In this document: positions 1 to 12,400 of the stretch, in pieces
How positions within the stretch are numbered: position 1 is the stretch's first letter
How the letters are laid out: every line of letters begins with the position of its first letter
The notes under the pieces: model-generated
The model's database searches: none
Told to the model about the DNA's origin: nothing
What the model saw: the letters and a program-made list of their open reading frames with translations, nothing else
Made by a program: the position numbers and the translations under genes
Assembly: GCF_028583425.1 (NCBI RefSeq)
Contig: NC_072807.1
Location: forward strand, 30,075,001 to 30,139,000
Direction: 5' to 3'
DNA length: 64,000 nt
From: Eublepharis macularius
Lineage: Eukaryota > Chordata > Lepidosauria > Squamata > Eublepharidae

Positions 1-389
1 TACTGATTTGGAGCCCAAGCACTTAACTGCTATGCTATAGCGGTAAACAGTATATACACTATACAGTACTATATAGGAGTCATGTGCACATTTAGTGAAA
101 TCAAATTTTAAACTATTTGAACATTGCCCCTGCTTCTTTGTGATGCTAGCCCACCTTGCAGGTTTGTCATGAGGCTACAGTGTTTCTCTGTGCCCCTGGA
201 GGAAAGGTGGGATCTTGCTTAACAAAAAATAAATAACCACACCATTACCTAAGAGTATTGGCTCTTAGAATAAATCAATGGGCTATACAAATCAAGAGCT
301 GTCCAAATAAAAACAGTCCCTTAACAGAGCCTGAAGGAAAACAAGATAAATCCTGCCAAGTCACAAATTTTTTTGCTGGTATTTCTTAC

Positions 390-496
390 GCTAACAGATG
401 ATCTTTCATCACTGACAGCTGCTACTTGCACATTGCCTAAATGCAGGATGGCTGCCAGTATTTTAAAAACATCCATCTGGAAATCTTCCTTTAGAC
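390..496 (-). CDS. MYO5C: MYO5C coding exon 9 (motor, HLGNV segment)
   Basis: The acceptor TTTTAG precedes GTCTAAAGG, and the donor is AGC|GTAAG. The exon is 107 nt, starts in phase 1 and ends in phase 0. It encodes [18 protein letters not shown] followed by [17 protein letters not shown]. The ILHLGN core is shared by all myosin motors, and the [13 protein letters not shown] and ERSSVS parts are MYO5C-like. This is the last MYO5C exon inside the window. Positions 1-389 are the start of the following intron. Confidence 0.93.
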
Positions 497-3400
497 CTAA
501 AAGAAAACAAACAAACAAATAACATCTCTCTCTCATAAAATACCCAAGAACAGGGAGAAAAGCAGTTGTTGTGTCTTACAATACCGTGTAAGTAATTCTA
601 GAAGAATTCTGTGGACAGCATGAAAATGATTTTGTCTGGGTTATTTGCTTACCGCTTTCTATTTTACACTTTCCCACTATAGATCTCAAGAAAGTTGTAT
701 TTATACCCTAAGTTTACACAGTAAGCCGTTTCCCAGTCTCAATGCAGGGATGGGGGAAGGTATTTTCACGGCAGACTGAGCAGGCGGCTGTGGCTTTCTC
801 CGCTTGGGAAAAAAACAAACTGCCAGAGGGGATTTGCAGGGAAGATTTGGCAAGCTCAGGAAAGGTTAAATACCTGCTGCTCACCGATTCTTCCTTGCAA
901 ATGCCACCTTCCACCCCTGAATTATAAGGCACACAGGAAGCTGGAAACCTAAATCAAGTACCAAACGCCAGCTGAAGTTGCCAAATTCCATTGAAGCAAA
1001 TAGTACAGAAGCCCTGCAACAAACAATTGGTGACTTCTTGTTATTTTTGCAATTACTGTAATTTATACCCAAGGTAAACAAGCACATTTATCAAAGGAAC
1101 AGCTCTGTCTACCTACCCAGCAGATTAAATGTCTTCTGAGTCTCCACCATGTAGTCTCTGTCGTTCACTCCTTCAATCAGAGTGTTTCCACCCATATTAG
1201 TGTAATGAAATTCTTCAGCATTTCCTGTAGGTGAAAAGCAAAACATGTAACAAGATACTTCAGATATTAAGATGAAAATATTCTGCTAGTAGGCCATAAG
1301 TTACCAAACACTGCTGCTATGTGAAAACAACAGAGTCCTAGGGTATCTTAAAAACTAACAAATGTGTACACTTTTGTGGATAAGAATAACAGCAGCTATA
1401 TGATAACTTGCCCTCACCTGGATAGCCCAGGCAAACCCAATCTCCTCAGATCTTGGAAGCTAAACAGGGTCAGCCTTGGTTAGTAATTGGATGGGAGACC
1501 TCCAAAGAAGACCAGGGCCGTTTCCACATGGCTTACCCGATTCTTCAAAATAGCGAAATCTCGTGTGAAATCTCGTGAGAAGACAGCATCTCCTCGTGAG
1601 ATTTCTCTATTTTGCAGAATAAGGTAAGCCGTGTGGAAATGGCCCAGGATTGCAAAGGCAGGCAATGGCAATGGTATCTCTGTTAGTCTTGAAAACTCCA
1701 CCAGGGATAACGATAGGTCAGCTATGATTTGACAGCACTCTCTATCATGACCATACGATAACTGATTCAAACTAGAGGGAAGCTTCATTATATTTTCAGT
1801 GGCCAAAATATACTTCTGGAGAATTGCAGAGAGAACTGCATTTTGTGTACTGAGATCAGCCTTTGATAGAACTGATGCAAAGTTCTGACCATATGAAAAC
1901 ACTGTGATCCCAAAGATCTCAACTGTACACACATCACATGAAGCTGCCTTATACTAAATCAGTGCTGTCTACTCAGACGGGCAGTGGCTATCCAGGGTCT
2001 CTAGTAGGGTCTTTCACATCACCCCCTACCTGACCCCTTTACCTGGCGATGCCAGGAATTGAACTTGGGACTTTCCGCATTCCAAGCCACTGAGTCACAG
2101 CCCCTCTTCACATCTACTTTGTTTTCATGGCTCTTTTGTTTCATTTTGCTTGCACTCAAAACTTCAACATTCAACAAGTAATGTTCAAAACTTCAACATG
2201 TAAATTTTGTTTGATGCAACTTGCTGTTTGTCAAATTATTACAATAAAGCAAAAACTAACAAACTAAACAAACTAATCTTTTGAGACATACCCAGTTTAA
2301 GATGTTTAAATTCCGGCCTCTGAGCAGATGCACACAGCTGATAGAATATATGGTAATTTCTTTCATTCTCAGACTGTAAGTGAAAGAAGACAACCAATGA
2401 TAAAATTAAAAAAAATAAGAACAGTATATATTGTAGAATTGAATAACATGACAAAGTTTCTGACCACTTCGCTAACAATAACAACCTCATTATCATCCTC
2501 ATATGTCCTATTATGCATGCATGTGAGGAGACTTCTTCTACGGCTTGTATCAAAAAACATCTCAGTGGACACAGGCCAGAGCTGGTTGGCTGCGGAAATG
2601 GCAGCAAAGCGTTTGCTGACAGGATAATTTACAAAATTCAGTGCACCTGAGGGTATGTCGTTCTGCAACCTGTGGAAGCAAGATACCTAAATGCACGTTC
2701 TCTCTAAAGCAAGATGTGCTATGTTCTGTATGCTTTGCCAGATCATTGCTCTAATAATTAGTATATTTTAAAAACCTGGCCAAATAATAATACTGCTTGT
2801 GGGGGAATATTATTAGAATAAATGAACCCAGAAATCCAGAAGCTGTTTTTCTATACATTGATTTGGAAACCACTGTGCAGAAGCACTTTTTTTCTTTACC
2901 TGGAAGAAGAATCTGTAGGTAAACATCATGAGAATTTATTTGTCCAGAATTAGGACAATTTGGGGATTTATGTTGCATTCAGAATTGCAAGGATTTAAAT
3001 GTCAGGATGTAGCCATGGAGGATTATTATAGGCAAACAGAAACATTATCTAACTCTAAAAATGAGCAAAGAGGCCCTGTAATTTTACTGCTGACCTGGAA
3101 GACAACTAACCTGGAAGACGACTCTGGATTTCTCAAGCAGGTATGTTCTCATATTGGCCCCAATGATCTGGTGTCTCTTATCAAAACTGATTTCCGTGTA
3201 TTTTCCAAAACGACTGCTATTGTCATTGCGTGTGGTTTTAGCATTACCAACCGCCTATAAAAATAAGTAATCATGTCAATATATTTATATATCTTTACAA
3301 AATAATGATGTGCTCTATTCAGGGGTGATCATCTTTGGGCTATCCGAACGGGCTTAGTGCTGTATCATAAATGTCAAAATCCAATGTCTGGCTCATTGTT

Positions 3401-6400
3401 TCAAAAGCTTCTGTGACATCCAGAGGCCTCAGTTACGTGTGGAAGCATCCAAGATTTCTCTGGAGCTTGCACCACCTTCAGCATAGATGAGACTGGGGCC
3501 AATTCCAGACGACTAACCTGAAGGTGCTGCATGCCGCCATGTTCCGGATCGCGACGGGGAAAACGCGAAATATCGTGTTTTCTCGCGTGAGTTTGGCGCA
3601 ACATCACGCCAAACTCGCACAAGAAAACGCGATATTTCGCGTTTTCCCCGTCGCGATCCAGAACATGGCGGCATGCAGTGCCTTCAGGTTAGTCGTCTGG
3701 AATCGGCCTGGCTCTCTAAGAGCAGCTCTATCAGCTTTGAGAGGAGCATGGTGACACCTTCAGGTTCTGTAGCACTCCTTAACACATCATTGGATATATA
3801 TTCCAGGGGCTAAAAGCCTCTCAGATTCAGAAATTATCCACTGAAAAACAGATTAATTTCAGATGTTAGGCATATGTCCAGTGAATTAATGTATTTTTTA
3901 AGCAGTTCTGAAGACTGTACAATGTGGGAAGTGCTCAGCAAGTTGGAATATGATGATTCAACAAACCAACACAGAGACTCTTTCACTGCTTACCTCTGTT
4001 ATCGGGTTAGATGCCAAAACTTTATCCTCGACTTGTGCATTGCTACTTGACCTACTGACTGTAGCAAAGTATCTCATGGCATATTTAGCAGAAACAGTTT
4101 TCCCAGCTCCTGATTCTCCACTGACTATAATAGATTGGTTCTTGATGTTCCTAAAACAAGAGGATAATGTGTTTCTTAATTTTTTAAAATTTAAAAATAA
4201 TGTTTCTATAGAGCTCTGCCTCCTTGAAATGTAATTATATAGCCACTGTGGTCTGGTGAGTACTGTGGTAAACTCTGGCCATATTTCCCCTGCAAAATTT
4301 TATCACTTTTTAATCACTTTAATGGACATGGCTTTCTGCAAAAGTATACTTTTATCTTAGTGATAAATGACAGGGAGTCATTCATGACTCCCTGCTTCCT
4401 CTAAGAGCACTGCACAGAGAATGTTCTCAGTAATCTCTGCACTGCTTTTTAGGATTCAGTGAAACTGCTGGACTTAAAGCTAAACTGTTACCAAAGGAAG
4501 CTCCCCGCATCCCTGCAAAGGTTTTGAGAAAGGCAAACATGCTCCAGCAAACTGCAAAGCAAAGCTGCAGGGTTTAAATTCCACGTATCTTAAACACAGC
4601 ATAAAGTACTCTACCTTGCCATTTGCTTATAAGCTTCTTCAGCCACAGCAAAGATGTGAGGGTCCATATCTCCCATATTCTGACCACTGTAAGCATGGAT
4701 AATGGCATCTCCATATATCGGCAACTGCTTGTAGGGGTTTATAGCAACCAAAATTATTCCTGGGGGATGACACGTAACAAAATCAAGAGTTATTATCATG
4801 TATACTTTTCACATCAGAGATGGAAAGCATGAACTTTTACTTACCACTGTAGGTATAAATAAGCTTGGACTCTACAAAGCGAACTCTGAGATTGTGCAGG
4901 ACAGCAGGCTCATGAAGGTAACTGAGAGCCGTGAGGTCATTTTCACCGACAAGGATGTCTGGATTTCGCAAAGGAGGCAAAGCACTGACATCAACTGGAA
5001 ATTGCAAATCCTGACAGCAAAGGCAACAAACAACTGCAATAAGTGAACAAACAAAGCACTGGATTCATTGCCGTTTGAGAAACGTTCTCAGACCAAGCAC
5101 AGGTAATATCAAGCACAGGTAAGAATGACTGCTGTAATTTATAGACACAAACAGTGTAATCCTAACTCTTCAAAGCACTGTTAAAAACTTTTCCTCACCG
5201 TGCCATCTTCTAGTTGGAGGTGAAGGACACGATCGCCAGTCTTATAGTTCGTTGTAATTTCAGCAGACTGCCAGACTTCTTCAGCATCTGGGATCCAAAC
5301 CCTGTTGAACTAGGAAAAGAAAACGAAAACACAATGCATTTCAATGCGTAGCATTTTGTGTGGATTAATTAACAAGCTGATAATCATCCAGTACTTCAAC
5401 AAAGATGTTGCAACGAGTTTCAAAGGAAAACACAACTGCACATCCTCAGCTCCAAAAGTGACCAAGGTGCAAAAGACAATATGGCAATTTTGCAAGGGTC
5501 AGAGAGAATGTTTATTTTTCCTACTTGTAAAGAAGAGCATCATTCTTTCAAAGCAAAATGCTTTTAAATCTCAATGATGTAAATGGCAGAGAGTTAAACA
5601 CGTTTTATTATTGCTTTGAAAGCTATGGAAAATGAAGATACGCTAGTTTTGGCTGGATCATGTCCAGAATTACAAATAATGCATTGTTAATGTGTAGAGT
5701 TATTGCAGTTTCTAGTGCAGGAATTTCAAATGTCCCCACTTACGACTCTTTGGAGAATGAGATTTGCTCCTTACGAAATGAACTTCAGACGCATTTTAAT
5801 AATGCAAGAGAAGTATTTTGTACAAAATATTACCCAATTACCTTTACTTTCTCTTATTTCTAAGGCATGGGAGTTCACATTCTGCTAGCTGGCTTCCCTT
5901 CCCATTTATGTAACCAACTGGCCAGTTCCCACACAGTCACTTGGCTCAGAAACCAGTTATTCAAAGAAAGACGTTTTCAGTCAGCGCCACGTGAAAACAT
6001 GCCAGCCGAAAACACATTATTTCTTCTCCTGCCAGCTGCTGAGCTGGGGGCCAAGAATGTTTGAGCTCTTTGTTGAAAAGGCTTTAGTTGTTCAAAAGAA
6101 CAATACAATCAAAGCACAAAGGCCAAGTGTTACTATCACAAGCCTGCAATCAGTCTCAGACTGCCAAATCCATGAGACCCCCATGAGCAAGTAGCAAATA
6201 TATTCATGTATGCAAACACCTCAAGTTCGATAACAGTTATCATCAGTATTCAGAAAATTACTCTATGCTAATTTTTTTTTGTTCTGCAGCCATTTATATT
6301 ATTATGAATTACACCACTGGTTGTACTCCACCTATTGATTTTGGTTATAACTTATTCCATCACGGTCATTCCCATAGAATCAAAGAGAGGTTGAATATAA

Positions 6401-9390
6401 TGAACATTCTTATCACAGATTGCACAGGAAAACACTGTGACTACTGCCGTATGCACTGGTTTTATAGGTAGGCAGCAGCATTAATATGCAACACACTTTC
6501 TTGTCCCAGATATGTCAGTGGGAGCCCAACTTTTCTGACAGCTGTAAGCAACTGCCACGGTACTTCTTGCTTCTGGCATAGTGGAAATGGTATATGGGGT
6601 CCACCTTCACAATTCTTTTGTTTGGGAAGTCGACCCTCCTCTATGTTTACTCTGGCCATATTCCTAGAAGTGCTTCAGCCCAGAAGACTGAATACTCAGA
6701 TATAGTACGTGTCCTGGAGGATAGCTAGCTACCCTTTGGTTAGAGCTACTCTGAACTAGAATTCCCTGCATAGGCCCCAAGAAAATTATTACCTTTTGAC
6801 CCAGGATTTCTACAGGTGGTCACCTCATTGTTTAGCAGGAGGAGAGGCACCCCACTTCCCCAGTTGCCCCATCCAACTGATGAAAAGTATGCCATTAATC
6901 CAGGATGGGTGTTGTGCAGTGACTGTTGTGCAGTGTTGTGTTGTACAGTGACTGTTAACTCCTTGGTTTCTTTCAGTCAGGTTCTAAAGCACAAGACTGA
7001 TATTATTCTCCAATATGGTTTTACCTATTGTACCTTATTTATAGATGGTTTTACCTATTGTACCTTATTTATGATTGTAACCCGCCCTGAGCCTGCTTGC
7101 GGGGAGGGAGGGCTAAAAAATCCAATAAATAAATAAATAAAATATCCACAGCCATAGCAAGTAAAGGGACTCTTGCTCTCAGGTAACAGGCTGATATAAC
7201 CCAATATAGTACAGAATCCAGTAGCACCTTTAAGACTAACCAACTTTACTGTAGCATAAGCTTTCGAGAACTGATCTCTTCGTCAGATGCATGGAGGGTA
7301 TGAAGAAACTGGCCAGATATATATAGGTGGTGGTTGTTGTTATTTGATTTATATCCCACCCTCCCCGCGAGCTGGAGGGCGGAGTAGATGCAATCTGATC
7401 ACATCTACTCCTCCCTCACCACCTATATATATCTGGCCAGTTTCTTCATACCCTCCATTCTTCTGATGAAGAGAACTATGGTTCTCGAAAGCTTATGCTA
7501 CAGTAAAGTTGGTTAGTCTTAAAGGTGCTATTGGATTCTTTACTATTTTGCTACTACAGACTAACTCGGCTAACTCCACTGGATCTATAACCCAACATGA
7601 CGACCAGATTTTGTCTCACATTGATTCCTAGCACAGAATGCATATTTTCACTTGAATCAGAAAGTGCCTCTTGGTCTTGCTTCATTCATTAATATAACCA
7701 GCAGGAGAGAGGCTCAGACATGACTCACTGATATGAATGGGAACGTTCTTGCACAAGCAAGCCTTCCATATTTGTACTGATGCGCCTGCACATAGAAGGG
7801 AACTTCTGGCAATGAAGTATAAAGGAGTGACAATATGTTACATGTGTATGCATACAGACTTTGTGACATAATTCTTTTATCTAAATATTATTCTAACAAA
7901 GTCGAGTCATAAAACAGATTATTCTCGGTACCTCCATTGGTAAATGTAAGGAGCCACCTTCAGATCAGTGAACCCTGCCTTACAAGTAAATACACAGAGT
8001 TTACTCTTGTATTGAGTTACACCCAACCTACCCCATCCCCACCCCAAGCTGTGTAGCTCCTTGAGCCACTCAGGAAATAATTATTATAGCCAATCCCAAA
8101 ATCTAGATTTGAATTAAACTGGTGCATTACAGCAGGGCTGCATGGGGCCTCTCTAAAACCTAATGACCACATTAATCAATAAATAAGCACCTACAAGAAA
8201 GCAAAAAAGCAACAAGGCATCTAAAAAGTAATGTAACCTTTCCTCACTAATGCCTTCCGGTTTCTAGCAAAAATGTTTTACAATGTTTAGCCTCTTTAAC
8301 GAATTTGTACAAAAGGCTCAATCACAGAAGCTGAGATAAAGCATTCCGCAAGAGCAAATCAGTAGGGTACTAGTCATACATAAATTAATTTTATTTACTT
8401 ACTTCATTTGTATTCTACTTTTCTCCTGAGTGGGGACCCGAAGTGGCATACATCCTCGTCTTCTCCTCCATTCCATCCTCACAACAACACTGTGAGGTAG
8501 GCTAGGCTGAGAACATGCAACTGACCCAGGGTCACCCAGCAAGTCTCCATGGCAGAGTGGGGATTTGCACCTGGGTCTCCCAGATCCTAGTCTAACATTC
8601 TAACCACTATATTAGACAGATAAACATATCAAATTAAATGCAAACATTATTTTCGCCTCAGAAAATACACAAGGGAGAAAGAAAAAAAGACAGGATGGAA
8701 ATACGGGGCATAATTCCTTTCTTGCTGAGTTAGTATACATACAATTATCAATATTTCAAGGGTTTTGTTTTGTCTATCTCACTTTAACGTCTGAAAAAAG
8801 GAACCAATGTTACAAAGTGGCGCCTGAGAAGGAGCTGCTGTAGCAGTGGTTAAGTGGTTGGGCTATGAATCAGCACTTTGCTAGGTCGACTCCACTACTG
8901 CCATGAGCTCAGTAGGTGGCCTTGGATGAGCCACTCCTCTCAGCCCCAGCTGATTATGGAGATAATAACATGGACTTTTTTCACCACTCTGAGTGGGCAC
9001 TAGGCTGTCCTGAAGACCGATATAGAAGCACAGTTATTGTTATCATTATAAGTGGTTGGGATGCAAATCAACACTCTGCTGGTTGGAATCTCACTACTGC
9101 CATGAGCTCAGCAGGTGGACTTGGGGAGCCACTCCTCTCATCTCCTGCTCTCCAGCTGTATTATGGGATTAGTAACACTGTAGCAGAGTGGTTAAGCAGT
9201 TGGGCTGCAAATCAGCACTCTGCTAGTTCAAATCCTATTACTGCCATGAGCTCAATAGATAGCCATGGGTAGGCTATTCCTCTCAGCCCCGGCTCTCCAG
9301 CTGTATTGTGGGGATAATAATAACACTGACTTTGTTCACCACAATGAATGTGGCACTAATTTGTCCAGAAGAGCAGTATATGAGCACGTT

Positions 9391-9438
<48 letters not shown>

Positions 9439-12400
9439 TATATCCTTTGAAGTTGTGACCCAATAGTAGGTCCATTGTAACAAGTATTCCCCCCCCAAGC
9501 AACATGGAAGAGAACAGACAGTTCTGCTTCTCCCTTGAGGATGGAATCAGCCATACAGTTCCCGGCCCCATTTTCTCCATGCAGTGCTAATTCAGGAGAC
9601 AACAGCTCTTATAGAGTACTATGCAAACAGGCGAGGGATATTTCTTCCCCTACCCTCCCAATACCCATGGCCAAGCTGTTTTTAGTCTTTGATGCCAAGA
9701 TCCAGACCCAAAAGTAATCTCTGTAGGGTGAGAAACAGCTGGGGATATTTGCAGGTATGTATAGGAAGCTGCAGGAGGAGTTAAGTGCTCCCCTTCAGCC
9801 ACTTAATTTCTACTGCAAGTGCCTCCCTGCACTCTTATTATCTTGACAGGCATAGATTTTGGAAAACATCTCCCATAACAATATTTATAGCTGACATTTT
9901 CCAACTTTATATCCTGTGTTGTTTTTTCCGCTGGTAAGTGGTCAGTCACTATTGCTCCCACTACAATATGATCTGGAGCTAACTGATCCCGGGCTGCTGA
10001 AGGGAAACTCTGATTATAAAATTCCAGGGGTTGCCAGGCAAAATGCCACTGGTGCACCAGCATGCCTACTCCGATCAAACATCTTGTGTGTTTTCTTCTG
10101 GATGTGAGGAGAAACCAGAGGAAATCTTTGCCTGGGCGGCTATGGTGGTTTCTCAGCAAGCCCTGAATTCATGTTAAACAGTGTCTTGAAAACTGTTCTT
10201 CTCTGGACCACACAAGATGCAATTATCTTGAGTAATTGCTTCCTCTGTGTACACCTTTTAGAAATGCTTATCATATAATGTATTTATTCATAAGAAGTAT
10301 TTAATATTCTTCTGCTAAGTCCATTACAACACTTTGTAGGAACAAGTTCCACAATGACTGTGCCTGCCACTTTCTCTCCTTGGTTTTGCCGTGGTGAGAA
10401 AAAGATACATCACAGCTTCCCAGTAGGGCTGCCCAAAACACCAACAAATCTGGAGTGATGTATGAGAATGCTTCATGGAGAATGTTGGTGTAACAGTGTG
10501 CAACTTTGTAAATTTCATATCTGCAACTGCTGAAAGTCCCAGTTTATGAGAGGACCTGAGGAGTATCAAGTCCAGCAAAGAAATCTAGATACCAGACTAC
10601 ATGGCAACTAGAATGTGCTTCTACAATTTCTGATTCACAATGGGCAAAGATCTGGTCCTCCAAAACCTGTACAACCAAAGCAATTAATATTCAAACCTCA
10701 TTCCGTAAAATTCTATACAGATGGTATTTCACTCCCCTTAAACTGCATCATATTAACTCATCGTATGATCCCCATTGTTGGCGAGGCTGTAATCAGATAG
10801 GTTCCTACTTCCACTGTTGGTGGACATGCCCTATAATATCCCAATTTTGGTCTAAAATACTAACGATGATATTCAAAATCACAAACTATAATGTTCCTCA
10901 ATGCCCCAAAATTGTCCTCCTCAACTTATGGGAAGATCCCAGTATCCCAAAGATTCGTAAAGAACTCGTCGCAATCATACTCGTTGCAGCTAAAGCAATT
11001 CTTTTTGAAATCTTGGAAGTCAAAAACCTTGCCATCTATCCAATCCTGGTTTAATAAACTATGGGACTATCTAAGTATGGATAAGATAACAGAACGCATT
11101 TCTCTGACAGAAAATCCTGATTTCAGTTCAGATTTTTTTCAAAAATGGCAACCCTTCTTAGAATTTATGCAACAAAATGATAAAACACTAGTCACTGCCT
11201 GGTAACCTTAAAGTCATAGCAGTTTATTAGTAACCATTTATTACAGTACAATTGTTGTAGAAATTGTTTTAGCTTTTGTACAACTGACACAGTAAATGTC
11301 TCAAACTCCAGGTTTTCACTTAAACTTCCTGCAATTGTTATAGTCGTTGTGTTATATTTGTTATGTTTGTTAACTGTTGAAAAAACTCAAAAATTAAAAA
11401 TTAAAAAAAAAAGATTCGAGTCCAGTAACACTTGAAAAACCATGATGAAGTCGCCCTATTGTTTATTTACAGTTCGCCTTTCTCACTGAGATCCAAGGCA
11501 CATTATGCAGTGCAAGTGAAACATAATTAACAGCTAGGATATTCATTCAAAGTGACAAAGGGTACATTTCTTTGAGCCAATTTCAATTTCTGTACTTTTT
11601 AGTTGGGATTTAGTCTCACCTGTGTAACTTGCCACATAGTATAGCACAATTTTGGGAAGTAAAATACTGTGCCAGTATTGTTATTATCACCATCATCGTG
11701 ATATATACAGGATCTAAGACATACCAGAGTTCTTGAAATAGTGCATAAAATCCAATGGGGCCTTGCAACAGAATTTGGCCTCTAACTTATGGTTGCAATC
11801 CTAACAACACTTTCCTGGGAATAAGCCTTATATTATTTCAAATACATTCAAACTGTTTCGAGAATGATTTGCTTTATCTAGACTTTTAAGGTGTGTAAAA
11901 GCGAGACAGGGAGAAAGTCTAAGCTGATCTACTCAGAAGTAAGTCCCATTTTAATAAATGGGGTTTATGTTGTCCACTCCTCTCCTTCAACAGAACTTAA
12001 CTTTTGTCTATGGAGGTCAATGTCACTGTCATCCTAAGCACTTACATCTTTCTAATCCTGCTTGTGAGTTTGCAAAAGATTCCTGCCACTGCCTGAAAGT
12101 TTACCCATTCATAAAAAGAAACTGTGCCAAGAGCAGGTGTCACAATCTAGGGATCTAGAGTAACTTATCAATCAAAAAGAAAAATATGTTGTATAGAAAT
12201 ATTTATATTATTGGCCAAGAGTGTTGCCACATGCAATAGACATATATGGAATTATTATGATAATGAAAACAAATTATAATAAGTGTAAGCTGGTTTTAGA
12301 GATACATATGGAGAATTGCACTACAGAAAAAAGGGGAGATTCTCTGGACCACAAGAGAATTTGGGGGATCTGCTGCTGGCTGTAAGAGTTGGGTTTGAGA

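Larger units (their letters stand above)
497..5198 (-). other. MYO5C: MYO5C introns 2-8: content survey
   Basis: Intron 8 (497-1116), intron 6 (2374-3110) and intron 4 (4151-4614) show AT-rich sequence with no repeat, RNA or extra exon that I recognise. Intron 7 (1225-2291) holds a 5S-derived SINE with a nested palindrome and a tRNA-derived SINE. Intron 5 (3255-3993) holds a long palindromic element. Intron 2 (5011-5198) and intron 3 (4760-4844) are short and plain. Confidence 0.7.

Noticed and set aside
1412..1746. A 5S rRNA gene
   Set aside because: Only part of the 5S sequence is present. It is diverged, joined to a SINE body and interrupted by another element.
9176..9250. A tRNA gene (tRNA-Cys-like)
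   Set aside because: The A- and B-box-like motifs are there, but no acceptor stem closes and the sequence continues into a SINE body.
8916..9450. Open frames over the SINE cluster
   Set aside because: They are translations of tandem SINE units and the ATT microsatellite.
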